Positions 1-8,840 of a stretch of 14,883 nucleotides of DNA are shown one piece after another (position 1 is the stretch's first letter; each line of letters starts with the position of its first letter). The translations under genes were made by a program, and so were the position numbers. The stretch is from Bacteroidales bacterium. Lineage in GTDB: Bacteria > Bacteroidota > Bacteroidia > Bacteroidales > Azobacteroidaceae. The DNA lies in contig JAJBTS010000245.1 in the NCBI GenBank assembly GCA_020860885.1, positions 1 through 14,883 on the forward strand, in the 5' to 3' direction. The notes beneath the pieces were generated by a model. It was not told where the DNA came from. It did not search any database and saw only the letters and a list, made by a program, of their open reading frames with translations.

Positions 1-15
1 ATTCAATAATTTGCT

Positions 16-23
16 TAAATTTG
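16..23 (+). promoter_or_regulatory. Bacteroides-type -7 element for the DUF5606 gene
   Basis: TAAATTTG fits the Bacteroidota -7 consensus TAnnTTTG and ends 26 bases before the ATG at 50. That is the same spacing seen before other genes in this window. The -33 element would lie off the left edge and cannot be checked. Confidence 0.5.
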
Positions 24-49
24 CAACATCATATTAATTAATACGAATT

Positions 50-511
50 ATGTTAAAAGAAATTTTATCGGTATCCGGAAAGCCCGGATTATTTAAATTA
101 ATTTCACAAGGTAAAAATATGTTCATCGCCGAATCATTAATTGATAAAAAAAGAATTCCGGTGTACATGAGAGATAAAGTAGTATCTTTGGGAGATATAT
201 CTATATATACAGAAGATGAAGATATACCTTTGGCTACCGTGCTGGAAAATATTAAGAAAAAGGAAAACGGACAACCCATCGAATTTAACAAATCAATCAA
301 AAACGATGAATTGAAAGTTTATTTCGAATCTGTTCTTCCTGACTTTGATAAAGACCGGGTATACCCTTCCGACATCAAAAAAATAATGGGTTGGTATAAT
401 CTTCTTGTGAAAGAAGGTCTAACGGATTTCACCGAAGAAAAACCGGAAGAAGAACAAACCGCTACAGAAGAAAACGGGGAGGAAAAACCGGAAGAGAGCA
501 AACAAGAATAA
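50..511 (+). CDS. DUF5606 family protein with acidic C-terminal tail
   Basis: This 153-residue protein begins MLKEILSVSGKPGLFKLISQ and continues with a segment on 'display' of a small beta-rich fold (IPVYMRDKVVSLGDISIYT), which I recognise as the DUF5606 family of Bacteroidota; its biochemical role is unknown. No signal peptide or membrane segment is visible, so it should be cytoplasmic. The conserved part covers roughly residues 1-120. From about residue 125 the chain becomes low-complexity and Glu-rich (repeated EEKPEE-like units), probably a disordered tail. The ATG at 50 follows a TAAATTTG promoter element at the usual distance. The 101-residue acidic gene follows after 52 bases with no visible terminator between, so the two are probably co-transcribed. 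The family call comes from recall of the N-terminal pattern, not a search. Confidence 0.8.
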   Translation: MLKEILSVSGKPGLFKLISQGKNMFIAESLIDKKRIPVYMRDKVVSLGDISIYTEDEDIPLATVLENIKKKENGQPIEFNKSIKNDELKVYFESVLPDFDKDRVYPSDIKKIMGWYNLLVKEGLTDFTEEKPEEEQTATEENGEEKPEESKQE

Positions 512-563
512 AAAGAATGCTCTGAAGCAAAATCTATATGGTCGAATAAATACATTATTTCTT

Positions 564-869
564 ATGAGCGACGAATTCCTATACGACGACGAAGCTGCGG
601 TAAAATTCATCCAGAACTACTTACCCCAAGAGTTAAAAACCAGGTTCACCGAAGATGATATCTATTACATTTTAGATGTTATCTGTGACTTCTATGAAAA
701 GAGAGATTGGCTAACCGACGATGATGAAGAACAGGAAGAAAAAGAACTGATCGAATACATCATTCAACAAGCCGCTAAAGATGGGATCAGCGAATTCAAT
801 CCTGAAGAGATTCGCTTGTTCCTCGCTGCCGAGGGTGCCTATTCCGATACATTAGATTTTCCGGAATAA
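564..869 (+). CDS. Small highly acidic conserved-type hypothetical protein
   Basis: I do not recognise this 101-residue protein. It has about 30 Asp/Glu and only 8 Lys/Arg, including a run of acidic residues near residues 51-60 (DDDEEQEEKE). The rest reads as amphipathic helices (AAVKFIQNYL, IYYILDVICDFYEK, LIEYIIQQAAKDG, EEIRLFLAAEGAY). It has no signal peptide or membrane segment, so it is likely a soluble, mostly helical cytoplasmic protein. It follows the DUF5606 gene by 52 bases without an obvious promoter or terminator between them, which suggests one transcript. Regular codon use and clean boundaries support a real gene. It could be a small protein-binding partner of its neighbour, but that is inference from adjacency only. 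Confidence 0.75.
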   Translation: MSDEFLYDDEAAVKFIQNYLPQELKTRFTEDDIYYILDVICDFYEKRDWLTDDDEEQEEKELIEYIIQQAAKDGISEFNPEEIRLFLAAEGAYSDTLDFPE

Positions 870-955
870 TTCTTTGAACTGAAAGTGTATTACAATTGTT
901 TATTTGGTATGGTTCTTGAATTAATCGAATTTAATAACAATAAAAAGAAGAAAAA

Positions 956-1636
956 ATGAAAAAAGTAAATTTATTTGCATGTTTATTAGTTTGTATAGCT
1001 GTCATTTTCTCCAGTTGTGGAGCTAGCAATCAAACAAAAGGAACGGCTATCGGCGCAGGTGGTGGAGCTGCTGTAGGAGCAGGCTTAGGAGCATTGATAA
1101 ACGGAGGAAGAGGCGCTGCATGGGGTGCCGGCATAGGTACTATCGTAGGTGGCGCTGCAGGTAATCTGATCGGTAACAAAATGGATAAACAAAAGAAAGA
1201 ACTTGAAAATATCCAAAATGCACAGGTGGAAACAATTAATGACGGACAAGCGATTAAAGTTACTTTCGATTCAGGAATATTGTTTGCAACAAATTCCAGT
1301 ACTTTAAATAGTGCATCGAGAACTGCTTTAACTCAGTTTGCCAATTCTTTGCAATCCAATCCGGATACGGATGTTCAGATCGCAGGACATACAGACAGCT
1401 CAGGTAATGATAACATTAACATTCCTCTCTCCAGAGAAAGAGCGGCTTCTGTTCAAAACTTCTTGGTAGGACAGGGTGTTCAGCCCAGTCGTATGGTAGT
1501 GGAAGGGTTCGGTTCTTCTCAACCTATCGCCGACAATTCAACCAGTGCAGGAAAAGCTCAAAACCGCCGTGTAGAAATATTTATCCTACCAAATGCTAAA
1601 ATGGTTCAGGAAGCTCAGGCTGGTACATTAAAATAA
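956..1636 (+). CDS. OmpA-family peptidoglycan-binding lipoprotein with glycine zipper (YiaD-like)
   Basis: The 226-residue precursor starts with a lipoprotein signal peptide ending FSSC, giving a lipidated Cys21. Residues about 29-75 are a Gly/Ala-rich glycine-zipper segment (GAGGGAAVGAGLGAL and GAGIGTIVGGAAGNLIG), expected to pack in or against a membrane. Residues about 105-212 form an OmpA C-terminal domain. It carries the peptidoglycan-binding signature: AGHTDSSG with Asp147, NIPLSRERA, and AQNRRVEIFI with Arg204. The predicted role is an outer-membrane lipoprotein tethering the membrane to peptidoglycan, like E. coli YiaD. No acidic residues follow Cys21, so there is no surface-export signal and it probably faces the periplasm. 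The start is fixed by the signal peptide and an A/G-rich leader (AAAAAGAAGAAAAA). A terminator follows the gene. Confidence 0.9.
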   Translation: MKKVNLFACLLVCIAVIFSSCGASNQTKGTAIGAGGGAAVGAGLGALINGGRGAAWGAGIGTIVGGAAGNLIGNKMDKQKKELENIQNAQVETINDGQAIKVTFDSGILFATNSSTLNSASRTALTQFANSLQSNPDTDVQIAGHTDSSGNDNINIPLSRERAASVQNFLVGQGVQPSRMVVEGFGSSQPIADNSTSAGKAQNRRVEIFILPNAKMVQEAQAGTLK

Positions 1637-1656
1637 TATTATTTTAATTCTTATAC

Positions 1657-1691
1657 AAAAAGGAGATACTCAACGGAGCATCTCCTTTTTT
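1657..1691 (+). terminator. Intrinsic terminator after the OmpA-family gene
   Basis: AAAAAGGAGAT (1657-1667) pairs perfectly with ATCTCCTTTTT (1680-1690) across a 12-base loop, and the descending arm ends in a T run. It lies 20 bases after the stop codon. Because the stem is flanked by A's on the left and T's on the right, it could work on both strands. Confidence 0.85.
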
Positions 1692-1710
1692 GATTTACGG
1701 GATCCCCTCT

Positions 1711-1741
1711 TTTGAAATTTCCTTGAATATCTTTACCTTTG
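1711..1741 (+). promoter_or_regulatory. Bacteroides-type promoter for the UvrD-like helicase
   Basis: TTTG (1711-1714), a 19-base spacer and TACCTTTG (1734-1741) match the Bacteroidota -33/-7 promoter consensus. The -7 box ends 25 bases before the ATG at 1767. It is among the best promoter matches in the window and directly follows a terminator, so the helicase is probably its own transcription unit. Confidence 0.7.
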
Positions 1742-1766
1742 AATAATACTTGAAAGGAATCTTCAC

Positions 1767-3905
1767 ATGCTATTAAGCGATCTCAACGACAAACAGATAC
1801 AAGCTGTAACAGAAACAGAAGGATATATCCGTGTAATTGCAGGCGCCGGATCGGGAAAGACCCGTGCCCTGGCAACCCGTTTTGCATATATCGTGAATGA
1901 ACTGGGAATCAATCCTGCAAATATTCTCTGCGTAACTTTTACCAATAAAGCCGCCCTGGAGATGCGAAACCGTGTGAAGAAAATGATCGGCAACGACTAT
2001 GATCTTTCCTATATTACCACTTATCATGGCTTTTGCGTAAGGGTGCTTCGGGAAGATATTCATAAAGTACGTTATCCCAAAAACTTTATTATTTTAGATG
2101 CAGAAGATCAAAAAGCTATTCTACGGGAAATTTTCGAAGAATTAAACCTGGATTCTAAAAACTTTACCTTCAAACAAATACTTAATTACATCGCCAATCA
2201 GAAATACAATCTGGATTATATTCCTACTCTTTTAGCCGGAGAAGAAAGAGGTGCGAAAAACGATCTCGAAAAGATATTCTCCAAATATCTGGATAAGCAA
2301 TTGCGGAATTATGCATTAGACTTCGACGATCTGGTCAACTTTACCTTATATATTTACCTCAACAATCCGGACGTATTGAAAAAATGGCAGGAACGCATAC
2401 ACTATATCCAGGTGGATGAAATGCAGGATAGTTCGGAAGAACAATACCGGCTGGTAAAGCTTTTATCGAATCAACACGAGAATTTGTTTGTGGTGGGAGA
2501 TCCCGACCAGACGATTTACGAATGGAGAGGAGCACGTCCGGAAATACTGGTACATTTTGATGAAGACTTCAAAGGTACACAAACTATTATTATGAACCAG
2601 AACTATCGGTCCACTCCGAAGATACTTACATTAGGCAATCATATTATTAAGAATAATATCCTGAGAGTTCACAAAGATATGTTCACCGAAACAGAAGGCG
2701 GCGTAGACGTTATACACTTCCATGCGCGAAGTGAATTTGAAGAAGGTCTCTGGATTGTAAATGAAATCAAGAGATTAAAGAAAGAAGAGAAAAGCTCCTA
2801 TTCGGATGTTGCCGTATTGTACCGGGCGAATTATATTTCCCGTAACATCGAACAATCGCTTATACAGGCAGGAATCCCTTATTCTATTTACGGTGGCATC
2901 CGCTTCTTTGAAAGAAAAGAGATCAAGGATATACTCTCTTATTTAAGATTAGTAGAAACCGGAGACAACCTTTCTTTCCTGAGAGTAATCAACTCTCCTA
3001 CCCGGGGATTGGGAAAAAAGTATATCGAATTGTTGAAAGATGTGGCTTACCGTCAACGGGTGAGTCTACTGGAAGCATTAGAAACCCATATAGATCGTTC
3101 CGATCTCGCCCGCCCCGGCGCTGTAGAATTCATTAAGCTTTTACGAAAATTCAGAACCCGGAAAAACGAAGTTAAAGTTTCGGATCTGGTAAAAGAAATT
3201 TTAGATGAAAGCGGCCTGACCGATGTTTTAAGAAGAGACGGCGATGCAGAGCGACTGGAAAACATCACTGAGCTGATCAACTCTATTATCATTATCGAAA
3301 CTACGGATAAGGAGCCTTTAACCCTCGACAGATACTTACAGGAGATATCCTTATATACAGACATAGACTTAGAAAAAGAAGAGGATAATAAAGTCAAACT
3401 AATGACTATCCATATCGCTAAAGGACTGGAATTCCCGCATGTATTCCTATGCGGCTTTAACGATGGGGTATTACCGAATGCCACCTCCATTAAAGAAAGA
3501 GGTTTCCGGGCCATTGAAGAAGAAAGACGCTTGACTTATGTGGCTGTCACCCGCGCAGAAAACTCTTTCTACATGACGGAGTCCGAAGGATTCAACTCCC
3601 GTACCGGAGTAAATAAAATGCCTTCGCGTTTTATCTTTGAAATCAGCGAGAATCTATTTGTAAGAAAAGGGATTATGAAACCCGAGATACTTAAAGAAGC
3701 AAAAGAACAATTAAATATCAAAATAGATGTTTCGGGTTTTCAGGAAAGATTTCGAGTGGGCGATTGGGTTAGCCATCCTATCTGGGAGAAAGGTAAAGTA
3801 ATGGAGGTCAACGAAGACCGTGGAGAATATAAGATTGAATTTCCGAAAATTAATAAGGTAAAACCTATCACTTTTACATTCAAAGGTCTTATTCCCGAAA
3901 AATAA
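1767..3905 (+). CDS. ATP-dependent DNA helicase, UvrD/PcrA/Rep superfamily 1A
   Basis: The 712-residue protein has the full set of SF1A helicase motifs. These are a Q-motif region (LNDKQIQAV, about 6-14), Walker A AGAGSGKT at 25-32, motif Ia (VTFTNKAALEMRNRV), Walker B VDEMQD at 216-221, motif III GDPDQTIYEWRGA at 244-256, motif IV (MNQNYRST), motif V (TIHIAKGLEF at 547-556) and motif VI (ERRLTYVAVTRAE, around 586-598). The last 55 residues (GDWVSHPIWEKGKVMEV) match the small Tudor-like C-terminal domain of PcrA/UvrD, which in PcrA contacts RNA polymerase. It is expected to unwind DNA 3'-5' in repair, replication restart or transcription-coupled repair. Length is normal for PcrA-like proteins. 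Bacteroidota usually carry several paralogues, so I do not assign uvrD or pcrA. GAAAGGA lies just before the ATG. Confidence 0.93.
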   Translation: MLLSDLNDKQIQAVTETEGYIRVIAGAGSGKTRALATRFAYIVNELGINPANILCVTFTNKAALEMRNRVKKMIGNDYDLSYITTYHGFCVRVLREDIHKVRYPKNFIILDAEDQKAILREIFEELNLDSKNFTFKQILNYIANQKYNLDYIPTLLAGEERGAKNDLEKIFSKYLDKQLRNYALDFDDLVNFTLYIYLNNPDVLKKWQERIHYIQVDEMQDSSEEQYRLVKLLSNQHENLFVVGDPDQTIYEWRGARPEILVHFDEDFKGTQTIIMNQNYRSTPKILTLGNHIIKNNILRVHKDMFTETEGGVDVIHFHARSEFEEGLWIVNEIKRLKKEEKSSYSDVAVLYRANYISRNIEQSLIQAGIPYSIYGGIRFFERKEIKDILSYLRLVETGDNLSFLRVINSPTRGLGKKYIELLKDVAYRQRVSLLEALETHIDRSDLARPGAVEFIKLLRKFRTRKNEVKVSDLVKEILDESGLTDVLRRDGDAERLENITELINSIIIIETTDKEPLTLDRYLQEISLYTDIDLEKEEDNKVKLMTIHIAKGLEFPHVFLCGFNDGVLPNATSIKERGFRAIEEERRLTYVAVTRAENSFYMTESEGFNSRTGVNKMPSRFIFEISENLFVRKGIMKPEILKEAKEQLNIKIDVSGFQERFRVGDWVSHPIWEKGKVMEVNEDRGEYKIEFPKINKVKPITFTFKGLIPEK

Positions 3906-3991
3906 AATATCGATATATTCTGAATCTATTAATTAATCTGTTATTATGTTACACTTTACTATTTTTAACGTTTAAATTATATAGTTATCGT

Positions 3992-3999
3992 TATCTTTG
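3992..3999 (+). promoter_or_regulatory. Bacteroides-type -7 element before the TPR/beta-barrel operon
   Basis: TATCTTTG matches TAnnTTTG and ends 26 bases before the ATG at 4026. I see no good TTTG -33 box at the expected distance; the region upstream is simply AT-rich. The 120-base gap between the helicase and this gene holds no other clear feature, and no strong terminator for the helicase. Confidence 0.6.
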
Positions 4000-4025
4000 C
4001 CGAATAGTATAACAATCTTTATTGT

Positions 4026-7025
4026 ATGAAAAAAGTAATATTTGTGTTGTTGTGGGTACTGTGTTTTCAGTTTTCTGGTGCCCAGCGCTCTTCCCAGTTT
4101 GTTTCGCCAGACCGCCTTTATTATGAAGGCTTGTCCATGTTCAAGGATAAAAATTACGCCGGCTGTATAGACAAAATAACGGATTATAAAAAATTAACCC
4201 AAAATCAGGATCTCTTACAGGAATCCGATTACCTGCTTGTTGCCTCTTCCTATTATCAGGGAAAAGAAACTGCCGGTTATGAACTAAGGGATTATCTGGA
4301 TACTTATCCACAGACCCATCATAGGAATACAATCAGTTTTATGCTGGGATCTGTCTATTTCACGGAGAACGACTATAAAATGGCTGAGTACTGGTTCAGG
4401 CAAACAGATATTGATTACTTATCCTCTTCCGAACAAGATGATTATGCTTACCGTATGGGGATAGTAAATCTGCAAAACGATAAGGATACGGAAGCATTCC
4501 GGTTATTTTCCTTACTCAATCAATACAGTGAAAAATACAGAGGGGCTTCGGAATACTACTTAGCCTATCTGAATTACAAAGAAGGGAATTACGACAAAGC
4601 TTTATCCCAATTCAGTCAGCTGAGAAATAATTCCGAATTCCAACCTGAAGTTTTATACTATATTACTCAAATCCATTTCGTACAAAAGAAATACCATCAG
4701 GCTATCCAGGACGGATTGAAGTTGATTCAGCAACATCCGGATCATCCTTACAATCCGGAAATGAGCCGGATAGTGGGTATCGGATACTATTTTGAAAACA
4801 ATTATCCATTGGCCGTACAATACCTGACCTCTTTTATAGACAGTGACGAAGCAGTTGCATCTAAAGATTATTATATTTTAGGTTTGTCTCACTACAATCT
4901 GAATAATTACCCCCAGGCTATAAACTATTTAAGTAAAAGCAATCCCGACAATACGGTTTTCGGACAAAGTTCTTATCTGTATTTAGGTCAGGCTTACCTT
5001 AAAACAGGAGATACCAGAAATGCCTTACTGGCTTTCGAATCTGCTTCCAGGATGGATTCGGATCCTGCTGCCAAAGAAGCTGCCATGTACAATTACGCTA
5101 TGCTTTTGCACCAGAATTCGGTATCTGCATTTGGAGAATCCGTCACCGTTCTGGAAAACTTCGTGAATACTTATCCACAATCTACTTATGCAGATAAAGT
5201 GAACGATGCTTTGGTGGATGTATATCTTACGACAAAGAATTACGAGACAGCGTTAAACTCTATCGCCAAGATTAAAAATCCGGGGAGAAAAATCCAGGAA
5301 GCGAAACAAAAAATTTATTACCATCTGGGTACTGTAGAATTTACGAATAACAATTACAATCAATCCATCAATTATTTTACGCGTGCCATTGAAGGAGGAA
5401 ATTACGCAAATAATGAACGTGAGCAGGCAATCTACTGGCGGGGAGAATCTTATTACCATCAGGAAAACTACAATGCAGCGGCTAAAGATTACCGTTCTTT
5501 TATACAAACCAATAACAGAAGCGGTGGCTTATCGAACCGTGCCAATTACAATTTGGGCTATTGTGCTTTTAAACAAGCCGATTATCCTGCTGCTGAAAAA
5601 TATTTCAACACGTTCATCAATCAGGAGAAGAACGATAAAAAGACTTTGGCAGACGCTTATGCCCGTCTGGGAGACTGCTATTTCAACAACCGTCATTTTT
5701 CCGAAGCGGAAAGAGCATACAATCAGGCTGTATCTCTGGTTCCGGAAATGAGTGATTATGCGTTGTTCCAGAAAGGATATGTGATGGGATTGCAGAAAGA
5801 TTATAAGGGAAAAATCAATCAAATGGACAAACTGATCCGCGAATATCCCAATTCTCCTTACATCACGGATGCTATCTATGAAAAAGGACGCGCATTGGTA
5901 TTATCCAACAATCATACGGCGGCCATAGAAACCTACCAGAATTTATTAAGCAGATACCCCAACAGCAACCTGGCACGTAAAGCCGGACTTCAGATCGGGT
6001 TACTATATTACAATACCAATCAACCTGAAAAATCGGCAGCTGCCTATAAAAATATTATCGCAAAATATCCCGGCAGCGCCGAAGCAAAAGTTGCTATCCA
6101 GGATCTGAAATCGGTTTATTTTGATATGAACGATATCGGAGGCTATGCCAATTATGTAAACTCATTGGGAGGAGCGGTTAAATTCGAAGCCAGCGAGCAA
6201 GACTCCCTGACTTTCCTTGCTGCAGAAAGATTCTTCCTTAAAGGAGATATTCAACAAGCACAGAATGCGTTGAAGAATTATCTTCAGTCGTTCCCTAACG
6301 GAGCATTCAATACGAACGCTCATTACTACCTGGCAAATACTTATTACAACCAGAAAAACTTCACAGCAGCAAAAAATGAATATCAAAAAGTGCTCGAAGC
6401 AGGCAATACCCAGTTTACGGAAGAAGCTGTAGGAAGAACGGCGGAACTACAATACAACGACAAAGAATACGAAGCTGCCTTACAATCGTACGAAAGATTA
6501 CAATCTATCGCAGAAAGCAAAGCAAACCGGGATGCCGGATCGTTAGGAATGATACGTTCAGGAATCCATCTGAATAAATATAACTCCATCATTCAGGCCG
6601 CTACGACTCTGTTGAAAGATGAATCGTTAAATCCGGAAATCGCATCGGAGGCCCGTTATTACCGGGCTCAAGCCTACAACTCGTTAGACGAGAAATCTCT
6701 GGCGAAAGACGACTGGACAGTCTTATCGAAAGATACCCGGACGGCTTTCGGCGCGGAAGCCAAATATCTTTTAGCAAACTATTATTTTGCTGAAGGAAAC
6801 GCTTCACAGGCAAAATCGATCGTTCAGGATTATATAAAGCAAGGAACTCCACACGCTTACTGGCTGGCTAAAAGCTTTATTTTACTTTCGGATATCTTTG
6901 CTTCTGAAGGAGATAATCTACAGGCTCGCCAATATTTGGAAAGTTTACAGACAAACTATAAAAATACCAACGATGATATTCACGGTATTATTAACGAACG
7001 CTTGTCTAAACTTAATGTACAGTAA
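4026..7025 (+). CDS. Large exported tetratricopeptide-repeat protein
   Basis: This 999-residue protein has a signal peptide (MKKVIFVLLWVLCFQFSGAQ, likely cut after Ala19), so it acts in the periplasm or at the outer membrane. There is no lipobox cysteine at the cleavage site. Nearly the whole mature chain is TPR solenoid. The helix-turn signature of the repeat recurs throughout, for example KNYAGCI, GNYDKAL, NNYPLAV, NNYPQAI, KNYETAL, NNYNQSI, ENYNAAA, ADYPAAE, KNFTAAK and KEYEAAL. Some repeats resemble the YbgF/CpoB and BamD-like class, with 'YPNSPY' or 'YPGSAEA' turns. TPR solenoids bind other proteins, so this is probably a scaffold or assembly factor. Its likely partner is the beta-barrel encoded 24 bases downstream in the same apparent operon. 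No catalytic motif is visible. The start is set by the signal peptide and a promoter element 26 bases upstream. Confidence 0.9.
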   Translation: MKKVIFVLLWVLCFQFSGAQRSSQFVSPDRLYYEGLSMFKDKNYAGCIDKITDYKKLTQNQDLLQESDYLLVASSYYQGKETAGYELRDYLDTYPQTHHRNTISFMLGSVYFTENDYKMAEYWFRQTDIDYLSSSEQDDYAYRMGIVNLQNDKDTEAFRLFSLLNQYSEKYRGASEYYLAYLNYKEGNYDKALSQFSQLRNNSEFQPEVLYYITQIHFVQKKYHQAIQDGLKLIQQHPDHPYNPEMSRIVGIGYYFENNYPLAVQYLTSFIDSDEAVASKDYYILGLSHYNLNNYPQAINYLSKSNPDNTVFGQSSYLYLGQAYLKTGDTRNALLAFESASRMDSDPAAKEAAMYNYAMLLHQNSVSAFGESVTVLENFVNTYPQSTYADKVNDALVDVYLTTKNYETALNSIAKIKNPGRKIQEAKQKIYYHLGTVEFTNNNYNQSINYFTRAIEGGNYANNEREQAIYWRGESYYHQENYNAAAKDYRSFIQTNNRSGGLSNRANYNLGYCAFKQADYPAAEKYFNTFINQEKNDKKTLADAYARLGDCYFNNRHFSEAERAYNQAVSLVPEMSDYALFQKGYVMGLQKDYKGKINQMDKLIREYPNSPYITDAIYEKGRALVLSNNHTAAIETYQNLLSRYPNSNLARKAGLQIGLLYYNTNQPEKSAAAYKNIIAKYPGSAEAKVAIQDLKSVYFDMNDIGGYANYVNSLGGAVKFEASEQDSLTFLAAERFFLKGDIQQAQNALKNYLQSFPNGAFNTNAHYYLANTYYNQKNFTAAKNEYQKVLEAGNTQFTEEAVGRTAELQYNDKEYEAALQSYERLQSIAESKANRDAGSLGMIRSGIHLNKYNSIIQAATTLLKDESLNPEIASEARYYRAQAYNSLDEKSLAKDDWTVLSKDTRTAFGAEAKYLLANYYFAEGNASQAKSIVQDYIKQGTPHAYWLAKSFILLSDIFASEGDNLQARQYLESLQTNYKNTNDDIHGIINERLSKLNVQ

Positions 7026-7049
7026 TTAATTAAAAGGAATATTCAGATC

Positions 7050-8831
7050 ATGAAATCAATACAATATATAGTTTTATTTTTTTCGGCAGTTTTTTTTACT
7101 TTACCGATGTATGCCCAGACAGGTAATTCTCAATTGGAAAGAGAAATGACTTTAGAGAGAGAATACAATCCGAGCCTGCGAGACGCTAATAAAATCAATC
7201 AATTGCCTCAGGTCAAAGAACCGGAAGCGCCCAAAACGCAGGTGGAGTTTTCTAATTTTCTTTTAGATTATAATATCCCTCCGTATTTATCCAATCTAAA
7301 AGCAAAATCTTATTTTTCAGATTACGCAACCAGCAATAAAAGAGGCTACCTGAATGTCGGAGTAAGCTCATTACTGGATATAGACGGTGATTTCGGATAT
7401 CAGATATTAAACTCTTCCAAAGATTGCCTGAGCTTATATTTCTCTCATCGTTCCAGCAACAGCGACGTGACTTATCTGCAAACAGATACGAAACAGAAAA
7501 TGAAACTAAACGATAATCTGGGAGGTATAGATTTCAATCATAATTTTGAAAAAGTTAAGTTCATCGCTAATGCCCAATACATCTATTCGGCTTTCAATTA
7601 TTATGGGGTAAACAGGTCTTCCGACCCTTTCACTCCTATTCCTGATCATTTTATCAGCAATTCAACCAAGCAGGTCAATAATTTGTTCCACACTCGTTTA
7701 GGCATACAATCCCTCCAGACAGAAAAAGTATCCTACTATCTAAATGTGCATTATGCCTTGTTCTCTCAGAAATACGGATTCCTTAAAGACTCGGATGGAA
7801 AAACAGAGAACCAGTTCGGCGCTGATTTTGATGTAACTGCTTTAACAAGCTCTACCCTGGGCATTGGCGTAGGTGGAGACATAAGGTATAACACAAACAA
7901 GACACCGTATTATTCGGATGAAAAATACAATTATACGGTTGGATCCCTAAATCCTCACATTGATTTCTACGGAGATAACTGGGATTTAAGATTAGGAGCT
8001 TCCGGTACTATTCAACATGAATCAGGCGATAATGAGTTTACGGTTGCACCGGATGTAAAGTTCAACTGGCGTCCGTCCGATCCTTACCTTTTCTATGTAA
8101 ATGTAGGGGGTGGAGTGTATGACAATAGCAATTACAACATGTATTTTGAAAACAGGTATGTTCTTCCTGATGTTAGAATCAAAGACTCCAGAAATTTCGT
8201 AGACGGACTTCTGGGATTTAAGTTTTCTCTGTTACCGGAATTAAATATCGATATTTTTACGGGGTACAAGATAAGTGAGGATGAACCTTTCTTTTATAAT
8301 TCTGCCTTTTTTTGGCATTTATTAAATAACGAGACATACATTCTTGGAGAATTATTGGAGCCTGATTATCTGAAGGCAAAAGTATTTAAATTGGGAGGAG
8401 CCGTAGATTATTCTTATCAGGATATTTTTGATTTAGGAATCAAACTTACTTATTACAATTGGGATACCGACCATGATAATAAGGGTTTTATCATAGATTG
8501 GGAACCAACCTATGAACCCGAGCCATGGAATAAACCGCAATTTACCGCAGACGCAAGAATCGGTTTTAAAGTTCCTTCTATTCCTTTTCGTATAGATCTG
8601 AATTATCACCTCGAAACCGGAAGAAAAGCTATGACTGCTTACAGTACGAATAATGCAATCACCAAAATGAAAAACATGCATGCCCTGAATGCAAAAGTAA
8701 ACTACGCTATCAATGATTCTTTTTCGGTTTTTGCACAAGCCAATAATCTTCTTTTTCAGGAATATGACATCTGGTACGGTTATCCGGCACAGGATTTCAA
8801 CATTATGGGAGGTTTAAGCGTTAAATTTTAA
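7050..8831 (+). CDS. Outer-membrane beta-barrel protein, TonB-receptor-like but without a plug
   Basis: The 593-residue precursor has a signal peptide ending MYAQ (cleavage after Ala22). Next is a charged segment, LEREMTLEREYNPSLRDANK (residues about 30-49), and then a Pro-rich link. From about residue 95 to the end the chain is a series of alternating amphipathic strands rich in Tyr, Phe, Asn and Asp (for example YLNVGVSSLLDIDGDFGY, WDLRLGASGTIQ and FAQANNLLFQEYDIWYGY). It ends in a strand with C-terminal Phe (FNIMGGLSVKF), the usual recognition end for barrel assembly. This C-terminal part resembles TonB-dependent receptor barrels, and homologues may be labelled that way. No plug domain or TonB box is visible and the protein is short for a receptor. 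It sits 24 bases after the TPR gene, behind an AAAAGGAA site, and is probably co-transcribed with it. Substrate or function is unknown. Confidence 0.85.
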   Translation: MKSIQYIVLFFSAVFFTLPMYAQTGNSQLEREMTLEREYNPSLRDANKINQLPQVKEPEAPKTQVEFSNFLLDYNIPPYLSNLKAKSYFSDYATSNKRGYLNVGVSSLLDIDGDFGYQILNSSKDCLSLYFSHRSSNSDVTYLQTDTKQKMKLNDNLGGIDFNHNFEKVKFIANAQYIYSAFNYYGVNRSSDPFTPIPDHFISNSTKQVNNLFHTRLGIQSLQTEKVSYYLNVHYALFSQKYGFLKDSDGKTENQFGADFDVTALTSSTLGIGVGGDIRYNTNKTPYYSDEKYNYTVGSLNPHIDFYGDNWDLRLGASGTIQHESGDNEFTVAPDVKFNWRPSDPYLFYVNVGGGVYDNSNYNMYFENRYVLPDVRIKDSRNFVDGLLGFKFSLLPELNIDIFTGYKISEDEPFFYNSAFFWHLLNNETYILGELLEPDYLKAKVFKLGGAVDYSYQDIFDLGIKLTYYNWDTDHDNKGFIIDWEPTYEPEPWNKPQFTADARIGFKVPSIPFRIDLNYHLETGRKAMTAYSTNNAITKMKNMHALNAKVNYAINDSFSVFAQANNLLFQEYDIWYGYPAQDFNIMGGLSVKF

Positions 8832-8840
8832 AGTTTTTAT

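Noticed and set aside
3053..3514. A 153-residue minus-strand open frame opposite the helicase gene.
   Set aside because: It mirrors a strongly conserved coding region and has no promoter, ribosome site or recognisable protein pattern.
5383..5751. A 122-residue plus-strand open frame inside the TPR gene.
   Set aside because: It lies wholly within the larger gene in another frame, with no promoter or start signal of its own, and its composition looks like a shadow reading.
7077..7097. Runs of 7 and 8 T's in the signal-peptide region of the beta-barrel gene, a possible phase-variation tract.
   Set aside because: The runs are short and encode ordinary Phe codons in an AT-rich genome; both are in frame. 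Without length variants between strains there is no case for switching.
7050..8831. Calling the barrel a SusC-type or other TonB-dependent nutrient receptor.
   Set aside because: There is no plug domain, no TonB box, no SusD partner, and it is much shorter than SusC proteins.
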